Positions 1 through 8,890 of a stretch of DNA of 15,000 bases are shown here, piece after piece. The translations under genes were made by a program, and so were the position numbers. The notes under the pieces are model-generated. The model searched no databases. It worked only from the letters and a program-made list of their open reading frames with translations, and was not told the origin of the DNA. The DNA lies in the NCBI GenBank assembly GCA_964020155.1, contig OZ026555.1, positions 332,501 to 347,500 on the forward strand, written 5' to 3'. Origin of the DNA: Chondrilla cf. caribensis (lineage: Eukaryota > Porifera > Demospongiae > Chondrillida > Chondrillidae). The first letter of the stretch is position 1, and the number at the start of each line of letters is the position of its first letter.

Positions 1-820
1 ACATGGAGATAAAATTCTCTATTTTCATATCTTCTTCAGTTATCTGAACTTTTCAGATAACTGAACACCTTAAAAGATCCAATGCCCGAGGGTTTCGGAT
101 AACCGAGGGTGTACTGCCCTGTGTTTGTGTAGCCTTCATGTATACTCTTAATGTATTCAGATTTTAATGATATTCACGAGTCTCTCTTCATGTGACCTGT
201 GTTATCGGTCTGACCTTGGGTTATCTCCTGGGCTGTTCCACCTCATTTACAGCACTTGACTCTGTGGGATAATTGGGGGACATTTCGAACACATCACTAG
301 ACCAGAGAGGGTATGTACAGTGTGTATGCTATGGGGGAGGGGGTGGCTGGAAGGGCTGCCTAGAGGGCTAGAAGTGTTTCATTCAGGATCAAATTCAGGA
401 ACTGAAGATTTTTTCTCCGCACCCCACCCCCCTGCCAACACAAGGGACAACTCATGAAGCAGCCACCAAACTTTGATTAACTTTGATTAATGGACAAATA
501 GACTAATAATCGAACTAATTGTGATTGTGGTGATTGTTGTGACTGTTGTGATTGTTGTGCTCTGTGATTCGTGAAAAACCCTTGAAAAGTAGCCTCAGGC
601 TAAAGGTGTCCCCACTTAAAATTTGATGTCAATAAGCAATCAAACAATAATCAAACAATACGTATGCTGGTTGAAGTATATGCAAGGTGGAGTGGTGGCT
701 ATCCCACAGTGACATACTAGCACAACTCCACTCATCTGTTGAGAAGTAAATCTAGGTGTGTATGGTGGAGACCGGTCTATGGTGTCCAGACTCTTTACCA
801 GCTGTCATTCCTGAGCGGTG
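1..820. other. No gene seen; AT-rich intergenic or intronic DNA
   Basis: Apart from the palindrome at 35-65, a related TTCGGATAACCGA string at 94-106, and short (GATTGTTGT)-type repeats at 520-565, I see no coding exon I can support. A few short frames around 745-805 end near GTGAAT/GTGAGG, but more than one frame is open, so none can be chosen. Confidence 0.5.
35..65. repeat. Perfect 14-bp inverted repeat with 3-bp loop
   Basis: TTCAGTTATCTGAA-CTT-TTCAGATAACTGAA. A related but diverged string, TTCGGATAACCGA, lies at 94-106. This could be the end of a small palindromic (MITE-like) repeat, but the other end is not identifiable. Confidence 0.7.
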
Positions 821-960
821 AATTGGGGTGAGGTGTCATTCCAGTTCAGGTACACGCGAGTGGAGTTGCAGCATTTGACCTGCTGTTGGCCTCCACATGG
901 GGTGCAGACCTCGCCCTGTGTGTTTGTTCGTGGTTCTTTCGCATTCATTGATGTCCAATT

Positions 961-1132
961 GGGAGTGTCGCATATCACGTATATCTCGTCTAGTAGCTTT
1001 GGTGTATGTTAATATTTTGATGGGTGTGTCGTATAGCACATACATACCTTGTCTAGCAGCCTTGGTGGGTGTTATTGTCTCCATTGGAGTGTTGTATAGC
1101 ACATACATACCTTGTCCAGCAGCTTTTGAGAG
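961..1132. repeat. Three imperfect copies of a 61-64 bp repeat
   Basis: Copies start near 961, 1022 and 1086, each with GTGT(C/T)G(C/T)ATA(G/T)CAC(A/G)TA followed by CTTGTC(T/C)AGCAGC. The copies give rise to the long open frames on both strands here, so I do not call those genes. Confidence 0.75.
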
Positions 1133-1155
1133 CAAAGTATGTACACTAGAAATAT

Positions 1156-1218
1156 GACCGGTCACCATCTGCCCATAGTCGGTGTTGAAATAGTTATTGA
1201 TTTTGGCACATGTGTGGA
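1156..1218 (+). CDS. Weak candidate exon upstream of the above
   Basis: After TACACTAG, one frame is open (MTGHHLPIVGVEIVIDFGTC then VD) to a good donor GGAT|GTGAGA in phase 0, or to a poorer one, CTCAG|GTCTAT, at 1236. Both phases fit the exon at 1510. There is no family recognition, and the region is bordered by repeats, so it may be chance. Confidence 0.2.
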
Positions 1219-1244
1219 TGTGAGAATGTCTGCTCAGGTCTATT

Positions 1245-1347
1245 TGTCTGTCTGTCTGTATGTATGTATCTATGTATGTATGTATGTATGTATGTATGTA
1301 TGTATGTATGTATATATATGTAATATGTATGTATGTATATGTATAAA
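1245..1347. repeat. (GTCT)n/(GTAT)n microsatellite
   Basis: GTCTGTCTGTCT passes into a long TATG/GTAT run with a short ATATAT interruption. Confidence 0.9.
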
Positions 1348-1509
1348 TACCAAAGGAAACATGTTAAAAATCCAAAGTATTCCTATATAATTGATTCAGG
1401 CAATGACTGTTGTGTATTTGTCACAAACACAGGTCACATATTTTAGCTTGTTAATCAATTAACATTTTAATTAAAACTAATTTGCATTCTGGAGTTTTGG
1501 TGCTGACAG

Positions 1510-1596
1510 TCATATTGGCTGAGCCAAAGAATGGTCCTTATCTTCACAATCCAAATCCAGTGTCTCATGTTACATTCCAACAATGAGGAAACCAAG
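1510..1596 (+). CDS. Candidate penultimate-region exon of the same unrecognised gene
   Basis: Preceded by GGTGCTGACAG and followed by ACCAAG|GTGTTC. The single open frame (SYWLSQRMVLIFTIQIQCLM, then LHSNNEETK) is 29 codons, phase 0 at the 3' end, and joins in frame to SCLKELQ at 2487 across an 890-bp intron that contains the 17-bp minisatellite. The join gives a continuous helical-looking peptide. The donor is weak, so confidence is limited. Confidence 0.4.
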
Positions 1597-1627
1597 GTGT
1601 TCTGATGTGCTGTAGACAACAATTGTT

Positions 1628-2336
1628 GTTAGGGTTAGTACACACTCCTGGTTGGTACACACTCCTGGTTGGTACACACTTCTGGTTAGTACACACTCCT
1701 GGTTAGTACACACTTCTGGTTAGTACACACTCTCCTGGTTAGCACACACTCCTGGTTAGTACACACTCCTGATTAGTACACACTTCTGGTTAGTACACAC
1801 TCCTGGTTAGTACACACTTCTGGTTAGTACACACTTCTGGTTAGTACACACTCCTGGTTGGTACACACTCCTGGTTGGTACACACTCCTGGTTAGTACAC
1901 ACTCCTGGTTAGTACACACTTCTGGTTAGTACACACTCTCCTGGTTAGCACACACTCCTGGTTAGTACACACTCCTGATTAGTACACACTTCTGGTTAGT
2001 ACACACTCCTGGTTAGTACACACTTCTGGTTAGTACACACTCCTGGTTAGTACATGCTCCTGGTTAGTACACACCTCTGGTTAGTACACACTCCTGGTTT
2101 GTACACACCCCTGGTTAGTACACACTCCTGGATTAGTACACACTCCTGGTTAGTACAAGCTCCTGGTTAGTACAAGCTCCTGGTTAGTACACGTTCCTGG
2201 TTAGTACACACTCCTGGTTAGTACAAGCTCCTGGTTAGTACAAGCTCCTGGTTAGTACACGTTCCTGGTTAGTACACACTCCTGGTTAGTACACACTCCT
2301 GGTTAGTACACGTTCCTGGTTAGTACACACTCCTTA
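1628..2336. repeat. 17-bp minisatellite, about 41 copies
   Basis: Unit GTTAGTACACACTCCTG with variants (GTTGG, CTTCTG, CACGTTCC, CAAGCTCC, and one 19-bp TCTCC form). A block of 12 units is duplicated with a 206-bp period: the 19-bp variant occurs at about 1731 and 1937. A 4-unit block repeats with a 68-bp period near 2150-2290. It lies in the proposed intron 1597-2486. Confidence 0.95.
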
Positions 2337-2486
2337 CAAGAAGTACAGATATTGGGTATTCCATCCAATGTACTAAGGAGGTTGGGCTGTAGTAACCAGA
2401 GTACTGTGTGCACTGTCTCCCATTGCTCCTGGTCTTGAGACTCCTCCCATTCTTGTCCTGTGCGCTACCTATGTAGGAATGGCCAG

Positions 2487-2743
2487 TCTTGCCTCAAGGA
2501 GTTGCAAGGTTTGAGCCAAGTCAGTCGGTTCTCTGTTGCTGTGATGTTCTTATCAAGAAGTGACAAATCAGGTAAGGGACGTGTCCCCACTTACAATTCA
2601 TTAATTCTATTTCGAAACATGAACGTTATCCTATGTTTATGTATATTCTTGCAGTTCTAAAAGATATTTTTACCAATTTGATGTCCCTACACAAGGAAGA
2701 TCTGGATACTGTAACTCGAACAAGACAATTGTTTGGTTTATAG
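2487..2743 (+). CDS. Last two exons of an unrecognised plus-strand gene
   Basis: Exon 2487-2571 ends AAATCAG|GTAAGG (strong donor) in phase 1. After an 83-bp intron (2572-2654, acceptor TATATTCTTGCAG), exon 2655-2743 continues in frame and ends with TAG at 2741-2743. The joined tail reads SCLKELQGLSQVSRFSVAVM, then FLSRSDKSVLKDIFTNLM, and ends TRTRQLFGL. It looks like two or three helices of a helical-repeat (ARM/HEAT-like) or other all-alpha protein, but I do not recognise the family. The 5' border of the first exon could be 2477 (after ATGTAG) or 2487 (after GGCCAG); 2487 fits the phase of the proposed upstream exon. No canonical AATAAA was seen after the stop; the nearest similar string is AATAAT near 2758-2763. 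Confidence 0.55.
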
Positions 2744-4144
2744 GGTGCATTGTACTATAATAATATGCAAGGTCTCATTGGGGGCCATTTTTAATTACAT
2801 TCATGACAAGCGATTGACCGGATATTATATCGGCAGCTGAATTACCTATGAATCTCATTAAAACGGACGACTAAAGAGAAGGAAAGTTGAGTAGGTCGCT
2901 CGTAGTACAGCTTCTCTTCCCACGAAGGACCTCTCTACATTTCATGAGTTGATGTGAGTTGTAGCGAAGTGTCTGCACGTTTGTAACTGTTTCTTGAGCT
3001 GGTAGAGAATGAGGATCACTTTTGGGTAGTCCTATCAATCATAACGTTCGTGTAGGGGGAGCTATAGCTAGTGGAAGTGAGCCCCACATCGGTGATAGCT
3101 GCTCGTTTGCAGTAGCAGAAGCGTGGCCTGGTTGGTGTCCAAGTAGTGTGGAGTGTGGATAAGGACATTGATGAATGGGTGTAGGTGACACGGTCCAGTG
3201 ACAGGTTCATTCCATACAAACGGACCACCGCTGATAGTAGTACTTTTGACCATACCTTATCGATGGTGTTTGTATGTACAGTATATGTGATGCCTCATTT
3301 ATAGTTTGTGCGAGACAGCCCTTTCGGCGCTGTACAGGTCCACGTGTGTTTGGCATTTCATGGCTCTCGCGGTATTTTATATCTCCACATGCGCTCTCAT
3401 ATTACCAGCGAGTGGACGTGATGTCTTTTGTAATTCTTTATCTTACATTAGTGTCCTGTTACCCTCCTCAACAACGTTGCCACCTTTGTTTCTGTGTGTC
3501 TGTATTTGTCCGTGAACCTTCTTCTCTAGTGACAGTTGAAGCACTCGTACGTACACGTTTTGAACTCTCTTCGGTGAATAGCATTGGTCGGCCCGCGAGT
3601 ACAGACAGTAGTGTTAGTCTTCGTGTGCTGGTTGATGAATCATTTTATCCAAGTGGGGTCAGAGATAAGGGGGTTGTTTCAACTTGAGGTTTGTATTTGG
3701 ATTATGAAGAGACAATGCATATTTAGTAGTTGTATAGTACTCAATATCAGTGGATTCTACAACTATCCATTTGAGAATGTGTTGTACGCAAGCTCTTGTG
3801 GTGAGACTCATGGCTTATATGCTGGATACACTGTCCAATGCTCACTTACGACTATGTACGTACATTGCTATTATAGCTGTAACTCAATTGGTTGGTGTGA
3901 TTATCACATGGCTCACCTGAATTAAATCAGTCTTATTCTTTGACCAACTTTGTTTTGCTTCAATGAATCCATTTTAGTAGTTGATAGCGATGGTTGGGAA
4001 TCTGTTGTGAATCTCCATGTTACCAGTGAATTGAGTCATCTTCCTGTGTTTGTGTCCAGACCCATATACTTACAAGTGTCTGTATATGGCTGGATTCATT
4101 TTCTACCTTGCATACAGCCTCACATACACCCACCCACCCCCGCC

Positions 4145-4146
<2 letters not shown>
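2744..4146. other. No supported gene
   Basis: Several overlapping open frames exist on both strands (minus 3016-3253; plus 3274-3925), but they overlap one another in different frames, have no recognisable domain and no clear splice partners. The sequence is mostly non-repetitive, so regulatory DNA or unseen exons remain possible. Confidence 0.45.
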
Positions 4147-4182
<36 letters not shown>

Positions 4183-4248
4183 CAGACACACACACACAGA
4201 CACACACACACATACACACATCACACCCACACACACACACACACACAC
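4147..4248. repeat. (CA)n microsatellite
   Basis: Nearly pure CA repeat with TGCAGA, AGA, TA and TCACACC interruptions. Both flanks are simple-sequence-like (CCACCCACCCCCGCCC on the left). Confidence 0.95.
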
Positions 4249-4554
4249 TTATGGCCCATACTATTCACTACACAGACATGAGCACATTTATGCATATCTT
4301 ATCTCAGTGTCCCTCAATGCATGTTGTCACTTCCATCCAAGTTGTGTATTGTTCAGCTGCTCTTAATTGGGTTTGTTGTCATGTACATGCATTTGTGTCT
4401 GCATGTGTGGGTACATGTGTAGGTTATTGGCGAATATTACATTTGTTTTTCTTGCCCCCATCTACAAGGAGACGCTATGTGTGTCGGGTATGTGCATACA
4501 ACAGCATAACCTGGCAGCTTTGTGTACTGCACTGGTTGATGTGGTTGCATTGGT

Positions 4555-4818
4555 TGTATGGTGGAGGACCCGGGTGATCACTCCAATGGGATATGTGTGT
4601 TAAGATTGTTGAACTATTGGATGTATGGTGGAGGACCCAGGTGATCACTCCAATGGTATTATGTTTAAGATTGTTGAACTATTGGATGTATGGTGGAGGA
4701 CCCGGGTGATCACTACAATGGTATATGTTTGTTAAGATTGTTGAACTATTGGATGTATGGTGGAGGACCTGGGTGATCACTCCAATGGTATGTGTGTTAA
4801 GATTGTTGAACTCTTTTC
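4555..4818. repeat. Four-copy 65-67 bp tandem repeat
   Basis: Copies start near 4555, 4622, 4687 and 4754, each with TGTATGGTGGAGGACC, then GGTGATCACT(C/A)CAATGG, then TTAAGATTGTTGAACT. The TGATCA core is palindromic. The copies differ by only a few bases. Confidence 0.93.
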
Positions 4819-4819
4819 C

Positions 4820-5258
4820 TCCATGTGAGTAAATGTAGTCCCTGTTTACAACTGGATTCTTGGGAGAGTTTCCATCAACACCCTGAGGTGTCAACCTATA
4901 CCATCAGGGCCAGTGTACGCCCTAGGTGTGTGTTTATTGAGGAATCCATTTCATTCTCTCCTGTCTATGGTTTTGAAGGAATATTCACCCTCCTTTGCTA
5001 TCCTGATTTCGAAGTATAATTAACTCACCTTCGGAGTCCTCCTTCACAAGAAGGGTAGCATTTTTTATTCATTTGGGCTCAATTTCAACTTTTCCTGTTT
5101 GTTGACTTGCATGTGAACAGGGCTTACGAGTCCAATGGACGTAGCCAGTCATGTAGGTTCACACCGAGCGATAATGTGTAGGGTAATTTGCAAGGCGTCT
5201 CACTGCACTTGTATGGCTCACTCTTTTAAACACCGGAGGATTGTCGGGTGACTGATGT

Positions 5259-5260
<2 letters not shown>
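4820..5260. other. Unique-looking DNA, no gene seen
   Basis: A short open frame at 4825-5019 has no splice or family support. Nothing else recognisable. Confidence 0.4.
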
Positions 5261-5302
<42 letters not shown>

Positions 5303-5327
5303 CGTGTGTGTATGCGTGCGTGTGTGT
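5261..5327. repeat. (GT)n microsatellite
   Basis: About 40 bp of pure GT (5261-5301), then an interrupted GT/GC tail. Confidence 0.95.
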
Positions 5328-5610
5328 CTTTCTGTGTGTTATTGTGTCTTTGACATTTTCTGTTTCAATTCTATTATAGTGTTAATTTTCATGTTTTTAT
5401 ATAGGGTTACCATGGTAATATTGTATGGATAATTTGTTTACGTCTGTTGGAAGGGCCTTTGAAATATATGTAAACACGTAAATGTTTACAAACATTTAAA
5501 TGTTGTAGGTATTATGTATTTTATGTATACGTATTACAACCCATTAATATAGTTGTTGTTCTGTGCTATGTACGTCTGTATGAAGTATGTACCTCGTAGC
5601 AATGGTTGCA
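5328..5610. other. AT-rich spacer, no gene seen
   Basis: Contains a small perfect hairpin AAATGTTT-AC-AAACATTT at 5480-5497 and otherwise nothing recognisable. Confidence 0.5.
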
Positions 5611-6088
5611 TGCTGGGTAGTGGTCACTTGTGTATGGTACAATATGTACATGCTGGATAGTGGTCAGGTGTGTATGGTACAATATGTACATGCTGGGTAG
5701 TGGTCACTTGTGTATGGTACAGTATGTACATGCTGGGTAGTGGTCACTTGTGTATGGTACAGTATGTACATGCTGGATAGTGGTCAGGTGTGTATGGTAC
5801 AATATGTACATGCTGGGCAGTGGTCACTTGTGTATGGTACAGTATGTACATGCTGGGTAGTGGTCACTTGTGTATGGTACAGTATGTACATGCTGGATAG
5901 TGGTCAGGTGTGTATGGTACAGTATGTACATGCTGGGTAGTGGTCACTTGTGTATGGTACAGTATGTACATGCTGGGTAGTGGTCACTTGTGTATGGTAC
6001 AGTATGTACATGCTGGGTAGTGGTCACTTGTGTATGGTACAGTATGTACATGCTGGGTAGTGGTCACTTGTGTATGGTACAGTATGTA
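5611..6088. repeat. 40-bp satellite, 12 copies, with 120-bp higher-order order
   Basis: The unit begins TGCTGGGTAGTGGTCACTTG and continues TGTATGGTACAGTATGTACA. A second variant (GGATAG with CAGGTG) occupies copies 2, 5 and 8 (5651, 5771, 5891), giving an A-B-A trimer repeated three times before three plain copies. The 76-codon open frame across it is a consequence of 3 x 40 = 120 bp. Confidence 0.97.
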
Positions 6089-6137
6089 TTGTTTGGATCA
6101 CCTGTAGTTAAGGTTGAGTAAGTGTAATACATACGTA

Positions 6138-6151
6138 CCTACCTAGGTAGG
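6138..6151. other. 14-bp perfect palindrome CCTACCTAGGTAGG
   Basis: Self-complementary sequence between the 40-bp satellite and the CA array; function unknown. Confidence 0.8.
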
Positions 6152-6173
6152 AATGAATTGATACACTGTAGGT

Positions 6174-6178
6174 ACACA

Positions 6179-6233
<55 letters not shown>

Positions 6234-6432
6234 CTCACACACACACACAACTCTCACACACACACAACTCTCACACACCACACACACACACACCACACAC
6301 AATATATTGCACACACACATCAAACACACACACACTATATGCACACACACACCAAACACACACTATATGCACACACACACACACATCAAACACACACACT
6401 ATATGCACACACACATCAAACACACACACTAT

Positions 6433-6464
<32 letters not shown>
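6174..6464. repeat. (CA)n array with CACTATATGCACA and ATCAAACACA inserts
   Basis: Long CA repeat. From about 6300 onward it is broken regularly by CTATATGC/CTATATTC and by ATCAAA or CCAAA, forming a secondary repeat. Open frames on both strands are repeat artefacts. Confidence 0.95.
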
Positions 6465-6466
<2 letters not shown>

Positions 6467-6658
6467 TATGCATACACATGCTGCGTAAACAATTCCTGGC
6501 ATTCCTTATCCTCCTGGTTGATTCTGTGAAATAGTTGGCTTGTTCAAATCTTGCGAAAGTCTTCCAACTGTCACACAATTAGAATGTTCGAACTTTTAGG
6601 AAGCCATGTAGCATTAGGTGCACCCTGGCTATGCACTTACACAGCATCACGTGTAGTG

Positions 6659-6704
6659 CTCATTCTCATCCTCATGCTCATCCTCATGCTCATCCTCATG
6701 CTCA
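6659..6704. repeat. CTCATC/CTCATG hexamer repeat
   Basis: Seven consecutive CTCATN hexamers, mostly alternating C and G in the last place, so the true unit is 12 bp. Confidence 0.85.
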
Positions 6705-7012
6705 GCCTTGCTTGCAGTGGGTTGTTCACTAGGACTGGACAGGGGTATTGTGTTCCACACCAAGCCCATCCCTTCAACAATGGAACATACCTTTATGTAT
6801 TGTTTGTGTATCAAATGATGATAGTTCTGTGTATATACACATTCGCATGGATGTAACTTGTACATATGTACGTATGTCCACACATGTATATACGTGAATT
6901 GGTTGTATTTGAAGAATTTGCCCTTTTTCATGGTCACTTGGGTCTCTGTTGAAAAGTTGTGATAATGTGTTGTGTTAGCTGTTTATAGCGGAGCATGGTT
7001 GGTATTGGTTTG

Positions 7013-7110
7013 TGTGACAATCACATGGTTGTAGATATTAGTGGCTCATGTGACAATCATGTGGTTGAAGTTATTATTGGCTCATGTGACAATCATGTGG
7101 TTTTGGTTTC
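7013..7110. repeat. 36-bp tandem repeat, 2.7 copies
   Basis: TGTGACAATCA(C/T)(A/G)TGGTTG starts at 7013, 7049 and 7085, exactly 36 bp apart. In one plus frame each unit reads CDNHVVEVIIGS or close to it, but no gene context is seen. Confidence 0.8.
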
Positions 7111-7388
7111 ATATGTTGTAGCACTTACTGATTCTGTGTTAACTTGGACCTTCTCACTTGGAAAAATTGAGATTTTCCTACTAGCGCGATTTTACCAATT
7201 GTTCATTTTCCTCCTCTGTGAATGGAACAGTTGCTTTCATGATACTTCTTTGGACGGCCAACTTTGTCAGCCTTAGCTGCACACCGGCGGCAGAACAAAT
7301 ATGAGAAAGTGAACTGAAGTGGAACTCTATTTTTGTATAATATGGCTCCGCGACAGTGACCTGCATTCCATGAAACCTTAATGATTTT

Positions 7389-7390
<2 letters not shown>

Positions 7391-7440
<50 letters not shown>

Positions 7441-7484
7441 TATGTGTGTGTGTGTGTGGTGTGTGTGTGTGTGTGTTTGGTGTT

Positions 7485-7549
<65 letters not shown>

Positions 7550-7574
7550 TGTGTGTGTGTTTGGTGTTGGTGTT

Positions 7575-7623
<49 letters not shown>

Positions 7624-7671
7624 TATGTGTGTGTGTGTGGTGTGTGTGTGTGTGTGTTTGGTGTTGGTGTT

Positions 7672-7717
<46 letters not shown>

Positions 7718-7719
7718 GT
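7391..7719. repeat. (GT)n array with TTGGTGTTGGTG interruptions
   Basis: About 330 bp of GT repeat divided by GGTATG, TGGTGTG and TTTGGTGTTGG(TGTTGG) blocks that recur at similar spacing, so the array itself has a higher-order repeat. It ends with GTACGTACGTATGTAC. Confidence 0.95.
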
Positions 7720-7818
7720 GTACGTACGTATGTACATTAGTGTACTGATGTATGAGGTTTATATATACTTACAAACAAATGCACACACTCAGTAGCATGT
7801 GAGTGGTTACAGTGTATC

Positions 7819-7971
7819 ATGTGCTTCTGTGGGTTGAATGAGTGTGCCCTTGTTCCCTTCAGTGAGAGGAATGTGCTACGCTTGTGGCTCTGTAACTTCA
7901 TTAGTGAATTGAAGCTGAGTTTTGTCCTACGAATGTTGGACAATGGTTCAATCGGATTAAAGTCCAATTGA
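7819..7971 (+). other. Unassigned 50-codon open frame ending in an imperfect hairpin
   Basis: ATG at 7819, stop TGA at 7969-7971. It codes MCFCGLNECALVPFSERNVL, then RLWLCNFISELKLSFVLRML. The frame is also open upstream to about 7757. The composition is protein-like (Cys, Trp, Leu) rather than repeat-driven, but no splice sites or family could be assigned. It may be a lone exon, a decayed gene piece or chance. Confidence 0.2.
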
Positions 7972-7975
7972 AACC
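7945..7975. repeat. Imperfect inverted repeat
   Basis: GGTTCAATCGGA-TTAAAG-TCCAATTGAAACC; the arms differ by one inserted T and one mismatch. Confidence 0.6.
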
Positions 7976-8047
7976 TGGCAGATAACAGTTCCAAGCAAAT
8001 CAATTGGCGGTGTGAACCCGCGTCATGTATGTACTGTATGGTCATAC

Positions 8048-8107
8048 GTATGTATGCACACACGTACGTACATACACATGTACATACGCGTGTGTGCACA
8101 TACATAC
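8048..8107. repeat. Long near-palindrome of ACGT/CATA motifs
   Basis: Left arm GTATGTATGCACACACG (8048-8064) pairs with right arm CGTGTGTGCACATACATAC (8089-8107) with a 2-nt bulge. The inner part (GTACAT...ATGTAC) pairs again. Confidence 0.75.
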
Positions 8108-8262
8108 CTTATACTGTGTGTTATTGGTGTCTGAGTGTACAACTCTACTACACCAGGGGTTGTCTGTATGGTAGCTGGTCGGAGTGGGGATTTGGAAGCA
8201 TCATGACCCAATGTCTGAATTGTGATGTAGTAAATACGTAAGTTGCATATGAGAACTGTCAC

Positions 8263-8364
8263 ACTCCCTCCCTCCCTCCCTCTCCCTCCCTCCCTCCCTC
8301 CCTCCCTCCCTCCCTCTCTCCCTCTCTCTCCCTCACTCCCTTCCTCCCTCCCTCTCCCTCTCTC
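8263..8364. repeat. Pyrimidine-only (CCCT)n tract on the plus strand
   Basis: CTCCCTCCCTCCC repeats with some CTCT, almost free of purines over about 100 bp. Confidence 0.95.
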
Positions 8365-8612
8365 ACAATATGTACGTACATACCTCCCTTCTAACCTGGA
8401 ACGTGTGTATACGTACGTGTTATTGTTATATCTACTGGTAATTTGTTGTGGCCTTTTATCTTGGCAGTTTATTCTATGGGTGGTGGCTACATACACAGTT
8501 GTGTGTTTGGGTCCACCGTCCAATCACTCACTTTGAAAATGCTTCCTACAGGATACTAAAAATGCCCCTTGTGTTAACTTAACACTTTGCATGTAATGCT
8601 GGATTCACAGAA

Positions 8613-8890
8613 GTGGAGAGGGAGAGGAGAATAGAGGATGGGGAGGAGTGGGGAGGGAAAGGAGAATGGAGGATGGGGAGGGGAGTGGAGAAGGGTAGGA
8701 AAATAGAGGATGGGGAGGGGAGTGGAGAAGGAGAGGAGAATAGAGGATGGGGAGAGGAGTGGGGAGGGAGAGAATGGAGGATGGGGAGGGGAGTGGGGAG
8801 GGAGAGGAGAATGGAGGATGGGGAGGGAGAGAATGGAGGATGGGGAGGGAGAGGAGATAGGGAATGGGGGAGGAGGAGAGGTAGGATAAC
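8613..8890. repeat. Purine-rich G/A minisatellite
   Basis: Irregular repeat of units such as GGAGAATGGAGGATGGGGAG plus GGGAGTGGGGAGGGAGA, with periods near 22 and 37 bp. It contains many G3-4 runs. The long frames across it on both strands are low-complexity artefacts. Confidence 0.93.

Larger units (their letters stand above)
6465..7390. other. Mixed spacer, no supported gene
   Basis: Contains a CTCATN hexamer run at 6659-6704 and the 36-bp repeat at 7013-7110. A minus-strand frame at about 7200-7310 reads FCRRCAAKADKVGRPKKYHE and is slightly protein-like, but it has no partner exon that I could find. Confidence 0.45.

Noticed and set aside
836..1168. Minus-strand frame with an EGF-like looking DINECE string
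   Set aside because: The Cys pattern of an EGF module is missing and the frame is largely the 61-64 bp repeat.
1628..2336. CRISPR array or telomere-like repeat
   Set aside because: The 17-bp units are directly adjacent with no spacers, the unit is not telomeric, and the setting is an animal nuclear genome.
3016..3253. Two overlapping minus-strand frames
   Set aside because: Two different frames are open over the same bases, neither has a recognisable motif or paired splice sites.
3274..3925. Three overlapping plus-strand frames, one beginning with a signal-peptide-like stretch
   Set aside because: Frames overlap without a preferred one, are Ser/Val/Cys-rich from T-rich DNA, and no splice partners were found.
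5710..5940. 76-codon open frame
   Set aside because: It is the translation of the 40-bp satellite, open only because three units make 120 bp.
7200..7310. Minus-strand frame with CRRC and GRPKKY, like a zinc-binding or AT-hook protein piece
   Set aside because: Too short, ends in a stop without a matching donor, and no neighbouring exon was found.
7381..7795. Long Cys-Val or His-Thr open frames across (GT)n/(CA)n arrays (also 4020-4366, 6108-6534, 9373-9825, 12475-12735, 14080-14317)
   Set aside because: They are the forced translation of dinucleotide repeats on both strands, with no start context, domains or splice support.
8157..8582. Possible two-exon frame (GSWSEWGFGS... with donor AATAC|GTAAGT at 8237 and acceptor TTGGCAG at 8467)
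   Set aside because: Splice signals are good and the frame stays open to a stop at 8580-8582, but the peptide is Trp/His-rich without family likeness (the WSEW resemblance to thrombospondin repeats lacks the Cys pattern) and no upstream exon could be linked.
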